From Erythrobacter sp. KY5 (GTDB lineage: Bacteria > Pseudomonadota > Alphaproteobacteria > Sphingomonadales > Sphingomonadaceae), in contig NZ_CP021912.1 of assembly GCF_003264115.1 (NCBI RefSeq), positions 2,959,001 through 3,023,000 of the forward strand: a stretch of 64,000 nucleotides of DNA. The letters run 5' to 3'. Both the position numbers and the translations under genes were made by a program. The notes below the pieces were generated by a model. The model ran no database searches and was not told the origin of the DNA. It saw nothing but the letters and a program-made list of their open reading frames with translations. Positions 51,139 through 61,026 of this stretch are shown one piece after another (the first letter of the stretch is position 1; each line of letters opens with the position of its first letter).

Positions 51139-53214
51139 TCAATCGCGCGCGATAAAGCGCACCGCGACCCCGCCCGATGACGCAAGTTTTGCCTCCATGG
51201 TGCCGCCGCCGGTGACTTCGATCTCTTCGATGACAAGCGCGTAGGGGTTGGTGTCCCAATGCGCGCCATCGCCGTCGCGATAGACCTGTGCGGTGTAATT
51301 CTTGCCTTCTTCGAGGAAATCGAGCGGCAGCGTGAGATCACGCTCCTCCTCATCGGTCACAGCGCCGAGGAACCACTCGCCGCCTGCGCGCCCTTTGCGC
51401 GCAATCGCAACATATTCGCCCACTTCGCCCGCGATGGCCACGCTCTCTTCCCAATCTGCCTCCACGTCCTTGATGAACTGGAAAGCGTCCATCTTCGCCT
51501 CGTAATTCTCAGGCAGGTCGGCCGCCATCTGGAGCGGTGAATAGAGCACCACGTATAGCGCCAGCTGCTTTGCGAGCGTCGTCTGCGGACGGTTCGAAGG
51601 ATCGCCGCGCTGCATGTCCTCGCGCACTGGGGGCCGTTCGTTTGGACGCAGGTCAAAGATGCCCGGCGTGTAGTCCATCGGCCCGGACAGCATCCGGGTA
51701 TAGGCGAGGATCGAGATGTGGTCTGTCGGGTTAGGCGGGCTGCCCCATGCGTTGAACTCCATCCCGCGCGCGCCTTCGCGGGTCATCCAGTTGGGATAGG
51801 TGCGACGCAGCCCGGTGTCCTTCACCGGCTCGTGCGCGTTGATCGAGATCCGGTGGCGAGCCGCTGCTTCGACCGCGCGCAGGTGGTGGCCGACCATGAA
51901 CTGGCTGTCGTGCCATTCGTACTGCTTCACGCCGTTTTCGTCATAACGAACGATATCGCCTGCGTCGGCCACGTATCCGGTCTTCACCTCGCGCACGCCG
52001 TTGGCGGCATAGAGCGCAAAGGCGTCCTCCATCTGCGCTTCATAATTGGCGACGTTGCCACTGGTTTCGTGGTGACCGATGATGCGCACGCCCTTGTCGG
52101 CGGCGTAGTCAGCCAGCATCGGCAGGTCGAAATCGGGATAGGCCTGCGTGAAGTCGAACAATTCGCCATTGTTGAACCAGTCACCGTCCCAGCCGATATT
52201 CCAGCCCTCCACCAGCACCCCGTTGAAGCCATGCTCTGCCGCAAAGTCGATGTAGCGCATCACATCTTCGTTGTTCGCGCCGTGAATGCCGTCATTGCCC
52301 CAGGTGCGCTCGCGAATATGCATCGCCCACCAGATGCCGATATATTTGCCCGGCTCCACCCACGAGACATCGCCGAGCTTGTTCGGCTCGTTGAGATTGA
52401 GAATGATGTCGGAGTTGATGAGGCCAGCGGCATCAGGTGCAATCTGGATCGTACGCCAGGGTGATTTGAAAGGCGCCTTGGTGTGGACCTTGATCCCGTC
52501 AGAGCCTGCACGCAACGCGGCCTCGAAGCTGCCGGGACGTAGCGCGAGCAGCGACATGGCCGAATAATCAACCAGCGCGGCTTCGTGGATCGAGATGTGC
52601 AGGCCATCGGGCTGGCGGAAGGTCACAGGGGTATGCGCATCGTCGACGATCGCTGCCTTGCCCTTGCGGTAAATGTATTCGTAGCGGTTGAACTGGCGGC
52701 TCGGCGTCCACCACGCATTGGCGTCCGGGCCGATAGAGAACTGGGTCAGCTCATCTGTGATGCGGATATCGCCTGAAAGCGCGTCCTGCTCAGGCAGTTC
52801 ATAGCGAAATCCGACACCGGTATCGAAGACGCGGAAACGCACGACCATAGAGCGCGCCGGACCCTCGGATGCGCCAAAAGTTACGACAAGTTCATTGTGG
52901 TGATCGCGCACATAGCGGCGCTCACCCCACGGTTGCTCCCAAGTGTCGTCATTTGAAACGCGCGCCGATGCGGTGATCGCAAGGTCGTTTTCAAAGCCGT
53001 GATGATCGGCGAACAAAAGGCCGAGGCGCGATGTATCGACTGCCTGATCGCCGTCATGCGTGATCCGGTAGCTTGCGTGCCCGCCATCGTCGCTGACGCT
53101 GACGGTGATCCGGCCATCAGGTGACGCGACCGTCAGCGTCTCCGCCTTCAAAGGCAGCGCGACCGCTATCGTCAGAGCGAGCAGAGCAGAAAACTTGATC
53201 CCGGTATGCAACAT
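51139..53214 (-). CDS. GH97-family alpha-glucosidase
   Basis: A 691-residue secreted glycoside hydrolase of family 97 (SusB type). It has a signal peptide over residues 1-24, an N-terminal beta-super-sandwich, a TIM barrel with FNGVLVEGWNIGWDGDWF, and a C-terminal beta domain. Some family members invert and others retain; which type this is cannot be stated safely from sequence. It should trim malto-oligosaccharides in the periplasm. The ATG at 53214 lies after a GGAGAG site; a TTG at 53226 is less likely. It is last in the minus-strand operon MFS, GH13 lipoprotein, GH97. Confidence 0.93.
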   Translation of the reverse strand: MLHTGIKFSALLALTIAVALPLKAETLTVASPDGRITVSVSDDGGHASYRITHDGDQAVDTSRLGLLFADHHGFENDLAITASARVSNDDTWEQPWGERRYVRDHHNELVVTFGASEGPARSMVVRFRVFDTGVGFRYELPEQDALSGDIRITDELTQFSIGPDANAWWTPSRQFNRYEYIYRKGKAAIVDDAHTPVTFRQPDGLHISIHEAALVDYSAMSLLALRPGSFEAALRAGSDGIKVHTKAPFKSPWRTIQIAPDAAGLINSDIILNLNEPNKLGDVSWVEPGKYIGIWWAMHIRERTWGNDGIHGANNEDVMRYIDFAAEHGFNGVLVEGWNIGWDGDWFNNGELFDFTQAYPDFDLPMLADYAADKGVRIIGHHETSGNVANYEAQMEDAFALYAANGVREVKTGYVADAGDIVRYDENGVKQYEWHDSQFMVGHHLRAVEAAARHRISINAHEPVKDTGLRRTYPNWMTREGARGMEFNAWGSPPNPTDHISILAYTRMLSGPMDYTPGIFDLRPNERPPVREDMQRGDPSNRPQTTLAKQLALYVVLYSPLQMAADLPENYEAKMDAFQFIKDVEADWEESVAIAGEVGEYVAIARKGRAGGEWFLGAVTDEEERDLTLPLDFLEEGKNYTAQVYRDGDGAHWDTNPYALVIEEIEVTGGGTMEAKLASSGGVAVRFIARD

Positions 53215-53237
53215 GGTGCTCTCCAATCAGAATGGGC

Positions 53238-54617
53238 TTAGTTGGCAGTGAAAATCCGATAGCCCCACGCACCAAGCGTCAGCGACGTACCGTCCTCGAA
53301 CTCGTTCGCTTCACCTGAAAGCGCGTCGGTGAAGCTGCCGTGATGGCGGGCGAAATCAAACGTCACCGTGCGCTCGCGCCCGGAGAGGTTGAAGACGCCG
53401 AAAACACGGTCCTCGCCTTTGCCTCTGACGAACGCAAAAACATCGTCGTCTGCGCTGGTCGGGACATCGACCATCGGCGCACCCCATGCACCGTTCCACA
53501 GAGCGCGCTCTTGAGTTTTCAAGGCAATAAGCTGGCGCAAGAGCGGATCATACTCGCCGACCTTCCACTCAATCTCGTCCTTCTCGAAAAAGGCGAGCTG
53601 GCGGTCGAGATCGGCTTCCTGACCATTGTAGATCAGTGGAATGCCGTGCGCGGTGAAGCTCAATGCAATGGCGGTCTTATAGGCGGGACCATAGATATCC
53701 GATGCGACACCATCCCACGAATTCTGGTCGTGATTGTCGGTGTAGGTCATGCGCATTGCCGCGTGCGGCCAGCTTACCTTTTGCGTGGCGAAGTAACCGC
53801 GCATGGCGCTCGCATCAGTATCGCCCTTCGCGATTTTCTGCATGACCTCTTTCCAGCCCCATGCATAAGTCGCATCGAAGGCACCTCGGTGCAGGTCGCG
53901 CGTCTCCCACTCGGCGAGCATGAAAACCGGCTTGATCGCGTCAAGCTCGGCGCGCGCGGTTTCCCAGAAGTCGGTCGGGACATATCCAGCGACATCCGCG
54001 CGGTATCCGTCCACGCCGAACTCGCGCACCCAATAGGCGAGGCTCCCGGTCATGTATTCACGAAGGCCCGGGTTGGAGAAGTCGAAGTCGACCACGTCGG
54101 ACCAGTCGGTCCCTTCAGGCGGCATCATCTCGCCTTCGGGTGTGCGTGTGTACCATTCGGGATTGCTCTGGGTCAGCGGATTGTCCCAGGCCGAGTGGTT
54201 CGCCACCCAGTCGAGAATAACTTTCAGACCCTGCTCATGAGCTGCATCAACGAAGGCGCGAAATTCTTCCTCTGTGCCGAGGTCCGGATTGACCGCGCGA
54301 TAGTCGAGCACCGAATAGGGGCTACCCATGACGCCTTTTCGCTTTGCCTCGCCAATCGGGTGGATCGGCATCAGCCAGACGATATCGACGCCCATTTCGG
54401 CGAGGCGCGGCAGGTGTTCCTGCGCAGCGGCGAAGGTGCCTTCCTGCGTAAACTGTCGCGTGTTCATCTGGTAGATGACCGCATCCGCCGCCCATTCAGG
54501 TGCCTCGATCTGCACGTAAGGCTGCGGCTCGTAAGAGGTCGCCGTGTCAGACCCGATAGCCGCGTCACACGCACTCAGCGCCAATGCGGCGGTCAGTGTC
54601 AATCCGATACGCAGCAT
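53238..54617 (-). CDS. GH13 alpha-amylase-family lipoprotein
   Basis: A 459-residue lipoprotein with lipobox LSAC near residue 17. The catalytic barrel carries all three GH13 acids: Asp in DGYRADVAG, Glu in MLAEWETRD and Asp in TDNHDQNSWDG. It probably cleaves alpha-1,4-glucan or maltodextrin at the membrane surface in the periplasm. The ATG at 54617 overlaps the stop of the MFS gene; the open frame upstream is a shadow over the transporter gene. Confidence 0.93.
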   Translation of the reverse strand: MLRIGLTLTAALALSACDAAIGSDTATSYEPQPYVQIEAPEWAADAVIYQMNTRQFTQEGTFAAAQEHLPRLAEMGVDIVWLMPIHPIGEAKRKGVMGSPYSVLDYRAVNPDLGTEEEFRAFVDAAHEQGLKVILDWVANHSAWDNPLTQSNPEWYTRTPEGEMMPPEGTDWSDVVDFDFSNPGLREYMTGSLAYWVREFGVDGYRADVAGYVPTDFWETARAELDAIKPVFMLAEWETRDLHRGAFDATYAWGWKEVMQKIAKGDTDASAMRGYFATQKVSWPHAAMRMTYTDNHDQNSWDGVASDIYGPAYKTAIALSFTAHGIPLIYNGQEADLDRQLAFFEKDEIEWKVGEYDPLLRQLIALKTQERALWNGAWGAPMVDVPTSADDDVFAFVRGKGEDRVFGVFNLSGRERTVTFDFARHHGSFTDALSGEANEFEDGTSLTLGAWGYRIFTAN

Positions 54618-56224
54618 CACGATGCCTCCTTCAGCTGGGCCTGCCGTTCGAGGATCGCGCTGGTCCCGTCGGTTACGAAGAAAGTCGCGACGGCTGCGAG
54701 CGCAAACGAGATTGCCGAAATCATCATCGCGTAGATCGGTGCGCCATCGAAGAACGTCGTCAGCAGGAAGCCGAGCAACGTCGCGGCGATCAGCTGCGGC
54801 ACGACGATGAAGATGTTGAAGATGCCCATGTAAATGCCCATTTTCTTCGCAGGCACCGACCCGGCAAGGATCGCGTAAGGCAGCGACACGATCGAGGCCC
54901 AAGCGATCCCGACCGCCACCATCGGCAGCCATAACAGCCCCGGATCGCGGATCAGCAGCATCGCAGCAAAGCCGACTGCGCCGATGGCCAGATTGAGTGC
55001 ATGCAGTCGGCAACGATCCATCTTTGCAGCGATGATAATGAAGCCGAGCGCAGCCGCCGCAGCGATCCCGTTGCGAACCGAACCAAGCAGGCTCCACCAG
55101 TCGGCCGCATCCTGATACCCCTGCGTCACCGGATCGGGCGAGGCGAAGTGGAATTCGGCCACCGCGGGCGTGCCGTAAATCCACATCGAGAACATCGCGA
55201 ACCAGCTGAAGAACTGCACCACGGCCAGCTGTCGCATCGTCTTTGGCATGGCGAAGAGGTCGTTGACGACTTCCATAAAGCCATTCTCGTCACGCCCGCT
55301 CTTGCGCAGGAAAGAGGCGATGAACTGGATAATGCCGAAAGCAGCGATCAGTCCGGCAAGGACGTAAAGCTCCTGAGCGATTTCCAGGTCGCCTATCCAT
55401 GCAGGTCGCGGATCGGTGCGTGCGGTCATTACGAGCGCTGCAAAAGCGATGCCGATAATGATCCAGAGCAGCCCGCCACGCTGGAACTGCGCAGCGCTGC
55501 GGCGGGTGGTGGAGGCATTGTCCGGAGTAACGCCCAGCGCTTCGTGCCGCGCCGCCTCAAACCCGGCGAGCTGTTCGGGACTGTATTCTTTGGTCTTGAA
55601 AACTGTCCAGCAGACGGCCGCTAACAGGGCAGCACCGCCAATGTAAAACGCCCATTGCACCGTTTCGGGGATCTGCCCCTCGGGCGCGACGTTGCTCAGT
55701 CCCATCCAGTTGGTCATCACCCAGGGCAGAGCGCCTGCGATCACCGCGCCAACGCCAATGAAAAAGCTCTGCATCGCATAACCGCGCGTTCGCTGCCGGT
55801 CGGGCAGGTTGTCGCCGACAAAGGCGCGGAATGGCTCCATCGTGATGTTGAGCGAGGCGTCCATGATCCACAGCATCCCCGCCGCGATCCAGAGCGTTGG
55901 CGAGTTGGGCATGATGAACAAGGCCAGCGTCGCGAGCAGCGCACCTACGAGGAAATAAGGGCGACGACGCCCGAACCGGCCCCAGGTGTTGTCGGACAAA
56001 TGCCCGATAATCGGCTGCACGATCAGGCCGGTCATCGGCGCTGCAATCCACAGGATCGCAAGCTCGTTCACCTCGGCTCCCAGCGTCTGGAAAATCCGGC
56101 TGACATTGCCGTTCTGAAGGTCGAAGCCGATCTGGATGCCAAGAAAGCCGAAGCTCATGTTCCATATCTGGCCCGCATTCATTGCCGGCTTGCGCGCAGA
56201 GCCAGTGGCCGCTGCCTGATTCAT
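54617..56224 (-). CDS. SLC45-like MFS sugar transporter
   Basis: A 535-residue inner-membrane major-facilitator with about twelve helices. The segment GHLSDNTWGRFGRRRPYFL is the family's A-like motif after the second helix. Similar proteins in Caulobacter and sphingomonads carry maltose or other disaccharides, and the gene context (GH13, GH97, LacI, TBDR) supports maltose or maltodextrin. The ATG at 56224 follows GAGAGGGA; the ATG at 56299 would add 25 hydrophilic residues and is less likely. First gene of the minus-strand unit. Confidence 0.9.
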   Translation of the reverse strand: MNQAAATGSARKPAMNAGQIWNMSFGFLGIQIGFDLQNGNVSRIFQTLGAEVNELAILWIAAPMTGLIVQPIIGHLSDNTWGRFGRRRPYFLVGALLATLALFIMPNSPTLWIAAGMLWIMDASLNITMEPFRAFVGDNLPDRQRTRGYAMQSFFIGVGAVIAGALPWVMTNWMGLSNVAPEGQIPETVQWAFYIGGAALLAAVCWTVFKTKEYSPEQLAGFEAARHEALGVTPDNASTTRRSAAQFQRGGLLWIIIGIAFAALVMTARTDPRPAWIGDLEIAQELYVLAGLIAAFGIIQFIASFLRKSGRDENGFMEVVNDLFAMPKTMRQLAVVQFFSWFAMFSMWIYGTPAVAEFHFASPDPVTQGYQDAADWWSLLGSVRNGIAAAAALGFIIIAAKMDRCRLHALNLAIGAVGFAAMLLIRDPGLLWLPMVAVGIAWASIVSLPYAILAGSVPAKKMGIYMGIFNIFIVVPQLIAATLLGFLLTTFFDGAPIYAMMISAISFALAAVATFFVTDGTSAILERQAQLKEAS

Positions 56225-56511
56225 CGCTAGTATCCCTCTCCTGCGCCCGCCCGTGTTTAGCTCACGGTGCTCTCGCGCTTCCCGATTGGCGTGTCCCATA
56301 TACCAACCTTCGAGCGCGCAGTGTGGCGCTTATGCAAAAATTTGCAAGAATCTTTGATAAAGATGTGCGGAAAGTCGCCATTCAAGGCGGATGTGGCGAT
56401 CTATCTTATTGATAATAAAAATTATATTTGCATCACCTTGCAAGAAGGCAAATTTTCACAAACAATTGCAAAACTGGGCTCGTGGTGGCAATCAGTCGAT
56501 GGGAGGATTGG
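56225..56511. promoter_or_regulatory. Divergent promoter region of the maltodextrin locus
   Basis: This 287-base gap between the MFS gene and the amylase gene must contain the promoters of both operons. Bases 56330-56475 are AT-rich and hold several TTGCAA-like elements: an inverted repeat TGCAAA-AA-TTTGCA at 56333-56346, TTTGCA at 56427-56432, the palindrome CTTGCAAG at 56437-56444 and TTGCAA at 56466-56471. These are candidates for the operator of the LacI regulator encoded at 59997. Assignment is tentative. Confidence 0.45.
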
Positions 56512-58341
56512 ATGAGCAAACGAATCTGGCTTTCATGCCTCGCAGCGCTTTCGCTGAGCGGGGGCGGTGCCTGGGCTATGACTGAGCCATCGACAAGCGA
56601 ATCGAGCTTCCGCGATCGGTTGCCTGAAGACGAGGTGGTCTATTTCGTCCTGCCAGACCGTTTTGCCAATGGCGATACGTCAAACGATCGCGGCGGCGTC
56701 ACCGGAACAGCGCTCGATCACGGCTATGATCCAACGCATAAAGGTTTCTATCACGGCGGCGACCTTGCCGGCCTGACCGCGCGGCTCGACTACCTCGAAG
56801 GCATGGGCGTCACCGCAATCTGGTTTGCACCGATCTTCAAGAACAAGCCTGTACAGGGGCCGCAAGGCCAGGAAAGCGCAGGGTATCATGGATACTGGGT
56901 GACCGACTTCACCAGCATCGACCCGCATTTCGGGACCAATGATGAGTTCAAGGCCTTTGTCGATGCAGCCCATGCGCGCGGGATGAAGGTCTATATGGAC
57001 ATCATCACCAACCACACTGCCGACGTGATCCAGTATGAAGAAGGCTACGAATATCGCAGCCTCGCCGACTATCCCTACACGCGGCGCGGTGGCGTGAATG
57101 GAGAGCCGATCAACGAAGGTTTCCTTGGCGACGATGTCCAGACGGCGGAGAATTTCGCCAGGCTTACCTCGCCCGATTACGCCAACGTGCCGTTCGTTCC
57201 CGAGGCGGAGCGAGATGCGAAAGTGCCCGCCTGGCTGAACGATCCGATCTATTACCACAACCGAGGCAGCACGACTTTCAGCGGTGAGAACAGCCGCTAT
57301 GGCGATTTTGCCGGGCTTGACGATCTCTACACAGAGCATCCGCGCGTGCTCGAAGGGATGATCGACATCTATTCCAGCTGGATAACCCGCTTTGGCATTG
57401 ATGGCTTCCGCATCGACACCGCGAAGCACGTAAACCCCGAATTCTGGCAATCCTTCGTACCAGCCATGCTCGAAACCGCCGAGGCCGAGGGCATTCCCAA
57501 TTTCCTGATCTTCGGCGAGGTCTATTCGGCAAGTCCCAACAGCGGATATCTGGCTCAGTTCACCCGCCGCGACGGGTTTCCCGCCGTGCTCGACTTCGCA
57601 TTTCAGGCCGCGATGCACGAAGCGATCGGCCGCGGAGCACCCACCACGGTGATCGTCGACATGTTCGATGGCGATGTGAATTACGAAGGCGGAGAGGATG
57701 CAGCGCGGGCCATGCCGACCTTCCTCGGCAATCATGACATGGGCCGCTTTTCGACGCTGATAAAAGCCGACAATCCCGATATCTCACAGGACGAATTGCT
57801 CTCGCGGGTGAAGCTGGGCCACGCGATGATGATGACGCTGCGCGGCAATCCGGTGATCTATTACGGCGACGAGCAGGGCTTTGTCGGCGATGGAAATGAC
57901 CAGGCCGCACGCGAGGACATGTTCCCCAGCCTGACCGACAGCTACAACGACAACGCGCTGATCGGCACCGATGCGACCACGGCCGATGAAAACTTCGACA
58001 CGGCGCACCCGCTTTATGAACTGGTTCGCGAATTCGCGAAGGTTCGCGCCGATCACGCGGCGCTTCGCCGGGGCAGGCAGGTCACGCGCACCTATAACGA
58101 TACCGGACCCGGTCTCATCAGCTTCTCTCGCTTCGATCCTGAGACGGGCGGCGAATATCTGCTCGCTTTCAACACTTCGGGTGATGCCTTGAGCGCGTCC
58201 TCGACGATCGGCTACACCGCGCGCAAGCTTCAAACGCTGAGCGGCTCGTGCCCCGCCGAGGTTTCGGCACCGGGGAGCGTAGCTGTCGAGTTTAGGCCGT
58301 ATGGCTGGTGCATCGCACGTGTTTCCGGGGCAGCCGAATGA
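56512..58341 (+). CDS. Secreted GH13 alpha-amylase
   Basis: A 609-residue exported alpha-amylase-family enzyme with a signal peptide over residues 1-22. The barrel starts at VVYFVLPDRFANGD. Catalytic acids lie in DGFRIDTAKHVN (nucleophile Asp), FLIFGEVYS (acid/base Glu) and FLGNHDMGR (Asp). The C-terminal beta domain has two cysteines that could pair. A GGGAGGA ribosome site precedes the ATG. Its TGA overlaps the ATG of the next glucosidase gene by 4 bases. It likely degrades starch or maltodextrin outside the inner membrane. Confidence 0.93.
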   Translation: MSKRIWLSCLAALSLSGGGAWAMTEPSTSESSFRDRLPEDEVVYFVLPDRFANGDTSNDRGGVTGTALDHGYDPTHKGFYHGGDLAGLTARLDYLEGMGVTAIWFAPIFKNKPVQGPQGQESAGYHGYWVTDFTSIDPHFGTNDEFKAFVDAAHARGMKVYMDIITNHTADVIQYEEGYEYRSLADYPYTRRGGVNGEPINEGFLGDDVQTAENFARLTSPDYANVPFVPEAERDAKVPAWLNDPIYYHNRGSTTFSGENSRYGDFAGLDDLYTEHPRVLEGMIDIYSSWITRFGIDGFRIDTAKHVNPEFWQSFVPAMLETAEAEGIPNFLIFGEVYSASPNSGYLAQFTRRDGFPAVLDFAFQAAMHEAIGRGAPTTVIVDMFDGDVNYEGGEDAARAMPTFLGNHDMGRFSTLIKADNPDISQDELLSRVKLGHAMMMTLRGNPVIYYGDEQGFVGDGNDQAAREDMFPSLTDSYNDNALIGTDATTADENFDTAHPLYELVREFAKVRADHAALRRGRQVTRTYNDTGPGLISFSRFDPETGGEYLLAFNTSGDALSASSTIGYTARKLQTLSGSCPAEVSAPGSVAVEFRPYGWCIARVSGAAE

Positions 58342-59993
58342 GCGAAATGACAGAAATGAAAAGCCGAACGGTGACCAGCGGCGCCCAGTGGTGGCGCGGC
58401 GCTGTAATCTACCAGATCTATCCGCGCAGTTTCCGCGACACCAACGCTGACGGCATCGGTGACCTGCGCGGTGTGGTCGAAGGGCTCGACTACATCGCTT
58501 CGCTCGGCGTGGACGGGATATGGATTTCGCCTTTCTTCACTTCGCCGATGAAGGATTTCGGATACGATGTTTCCGACTATTGCGGCATCGACCCCACCTT
58601 CGGGACATTCGAGGATTTCGACGCGGTCATTGCCAAGGCGCACGAGCTGGGCCTGAAGGTTATCATCGACCAGGTCTATTCGCACACCTCGGACGAACAC
58701 GCCTGGTTTCAGGAAAGCCGGCGCGACCGCGATAATCCGAAGGCGGACTGGTATGTCTGGGCCGATCCAAAGCCCGATGGCTCACCGCCATCGAACTGGC
58801 AGTCGGTTTTCGGCGGGTCTTCGTGGCAGTGGGATGGTCCGCGCAGGCAATATTACCTGCACAATTTCCTCACCAGCCAGCCTGATCTCAATGTCCATAA
58901 CCGGCAAGTGCAGAACGCGCTGCTCGACGTTGCACGCTTCTGGCTGGATCGCGGAGTAGACGGGTTTCGGCTCGATGCGCTCAACTTCTCGATGCACGAT
59001 CCCGAATTGCGCGACAATCCGCCCTCTGGCGTGCCGATGAGCCAGGTTACGCGGCCCTTCGACATGCAGATCAAGCGCTACAATCAGAGCCATGCCGACA
59101 TTCCGGCATTCCTTGAGCGCATTCGCGCGACCATCGACGAATATCCCGGTCGTTTCACTGTCGCTGAAGTGGGAGGGCCCGAACCCCTCGAAGAGATGAA
59201 GGCGTTCACCGATGGCGGCAAGCGGCTCGATTCCGCCTACAATTTCGATTTCCTGTACGCGCCGGACCTGACGGCGGAGCGGGTGCGCAGCTCGCTCGCC
59301 AACTGGGACCAGACACCGGGCGAAGGCTGGCCATCCTGGGCATTTTCAAATCACGACGCGCCGCGAGCGACCACGCGCTGGGCAGGCGATGACGACTTCG
59401 AAAAGACCGCTCGGCTCAGCATGTTGCTGCTCTTGTCGCTACGCGGCAATCCGATCATCTATCAGGGCGAGGAATTGGGCTTGCCGCAGGGGCACGTCGC
59501 CTTTGCCGATCTGCAGGATCCGGAGGCCATCATCAACTGGCCGCATACGCTGGGCCGCGATGGCGCACGCACGCCTATGCCGTGGTCAGCCGAAGCGCCT
59601 CAGGCAGGGTTCTCTCAAGCCAACCGCACCTGGCTAAAGGTTGACCCCGATCATGCAGCGCGCGCGATTGACCGTCAGTCGGCAGAGCCCGGAGCAGTGC
59701 TGAATTACACCCGAAAGCTGCTTACCATCCGCAACGACAATCCGCCGCTCGTCAGCGGGTCTAGCGAGTTGCTCGACACGCCTGACGACATTGTCGCCTT
59801 CATCCGCCATGACGGCGGGGGCGAAGTCCTTTGCGCCTTCAACCTTGGCCAATCGCCAATCGAATGGTCGCCGCCCGATCGCTTCAAGTCAGCCACAACT
59901 ATCGCAAGCGAGGCGGTGGCTGAAACGCGCGAAGGCGTGCTAACGACCTTGGCGCCGCGAACGGGATATTGGGCGGCTATCGGGAGAAAGTAG
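58338..59993 (+). CDS. GH13 alpha-glucosidase (oligo-1,6-/1,4-glucosidase type)
   Basis: A 551-residue cytoplasmic glucosidase of the GH13_23-like group; no signal peptide. It starts with WWRGAVIYQIYPRSF and has DGFRLDALNFS (nucleophile Asp), TVAEVGGPE (Glu) and FSNHDAPRATTRW (Asp). Preference between maltose, isomaltose or sucrose cannot be read. It overlaps the secreted amylase gene by 4 bases and lies 3 bases before the LacI gene, so transport by the MFS protein and final hydrolysis to glucose fit together. Confidence 0.94.
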   Translation: MSEMTEMKSRTVTSGAQWWRGAVIYQIYPRSFRDTNADGIGDLRGVVEGLDYIASLGVDGIWISPFFTSPMKDFGYDVSDYCGIDPTFGTFEDFDAVIAKAHELGLKVIIDQVYSHTSDEHAWFQESRRDRDNPKADWYVWADPKPDGSPPSNWQSVFGGSSWQWDGPRRQYYLHNFLTSQPDLNVHNRQVQNALLDVARFWLDRGVDGFRLDALNFSMHDPELRDNPPSGVPMSQVTRPFDMQIKRYNQSHADIPAFLERIRATIDEYPGRFTVAEVGGPEPLEEMKAFTDGGKRLDSAYNFDFLYAPDLTAERVRSSLANWDQTPGEGWPSWAFSNHDAPRATTRWAGDDDFEKTARLSMLLLLSLRGNPIIYQGEELGLPQGHVAFADLQDPEAIINWPHTLGRDGARTPMPWSAEAPQAGFSQANRTWLKVDPDHAARAIDRQSAEPGAVLNYTRKLLTIRNDNPPLVSGSSELLDTPDDIVAFIRHDGGGEVLCAFNLGQSPIEWSPPDRFKSATTIASEAVAETREGVLTTLAPRTGYWAAIGRK

Positions 59994-59996
59994 GCG

Positions 59997-61025
59997 ATGG
60001 GCTCGGCCGGTCTGAAATCCAGAAAGAACGCACGGCTGGAAGATATCGCGCGCCAGGCAGGCGTATCGATCTCGACCGTCAGCCGTGCGCTCAACGACAG
60101 CCCAGCGGTCAAGCGCCGGACCAAGCAGGAAATCTGGAAGATCGCGCGCGAGCACGATTACGATTTCCGCACCAACATGCCCAACGGGCCGGTTGGTGCA
60201 GAAGCAACCATTGCGGTGATCGTCCCCGCCCCGCAGGCGCGTGAGACGCGTGTGGCCGATCCTTTTTTCCTCGAATTGCTGGCAGGCATCGCCGAGGCCG
60301 CGCGCGAACGTAATGCCGATCTCGTCATCAGCCATGTCTTCCCGCGCTCAGCCGAAGATCTCGAATTCGCCATGACGACGAGCCGCGCGACCGGCATGAT
60401 CTTCATCGGGCAGAGCTCGCTGCACCACGCTTTCAACAAACTGTCCGACACGAACGACAGGTTCGTCGTCTGGGGCGCAGAGTTTGGCGATGCACGATAT
60501 TGTACCATCGGATCTGACAATGTCGCGGGCGGAAAGCGAGCCACCTCGCATCTGTTGCGACTTGGAAGGAAGCGCGTGCTTTTCCTGGGCGACACGGAAG
60601 CGCCCGAGGCCGAGCAGCGTCACCGTGGTTATCGGATTGCGCACACCGAGGCAGGCGTCGCTCTGGACGACAGCTTGACCTTGCCTGCGCACTTTGATGT
60701 GCATTCGGGCGAAGCGACCACGCGTGCGGCGATTGAACGCGGGATCGATTTCGATGCGGTGTTCGCCGCCAGTGATCTCATCGCGATTGGCGCCATCCGA
60801 GCCTTGACCAAGTCGGGCCGCTCGGTCCCCGGCGATGTCTCGGTGGTGGGTTATGACAACATTCCTGCCGCCCGGCTTGTTACCCCGCGGCTGACAACGA
60901 TCGACCAGGACACGAACCTTGCAGGTCGGATGCTGGTATCCAAGCTTATCGACACGCAAGGGGCACAGGCCGTCTCGGAGCGCTTGGAGACGAGCCTCCT
61001 AATTCGGGAGAGTTGTGGCGGCTGA
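59997..61025 (+). CDS. LacI-family transcription regulator
   Basis: A 342-residue regulator with an N-terminal helix-turn-helix (LEDIARQAGVSISTVSRALN, about residues 14-33) after a short basic tail, and a periplasmic-binding-protein-like sugar domain. The DNA-binding part has the hinge features of the family. Its place within the maltodextrin locus suggests it represses the locus until a maltose-type sugar is present (inference). The TTGCAA-like repeats upstream of the amylase gene are candidate sites. It starts 3 bases after the glucosidase stop. Confidence 0.94.
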   Translation: MGSAGLKSRKNARLEDIARQAGVSISTVSRALNDSPAVKRRTKQEIWKIAREHDYDFRTNMPNGPVGAEATIAVIVPAPQARETRVADPFFLELLAGIAEAARERNADLVISHVFPRSAEDLEFAMTTSRATGMIFIGQSSLHHAFNKLSDTNDRFVVWGAEFGDARYCTIGSDNVAGGKRATSHLLRLGRKRVLFLGDTEAPEAEQRHRGYRIAHTEAGVALDDSLTLPAHFDVHSGEATTRAAIERGIDFDAVFAASDLIAIGAIRALTKSGRSVPGDVSVVGYDNIPAARLVTPRLTTIDQDTNLAGRMLVSKLIDTQGAQAVSERLETSLLIRESCGG

Positions 61026-61026
61026 T

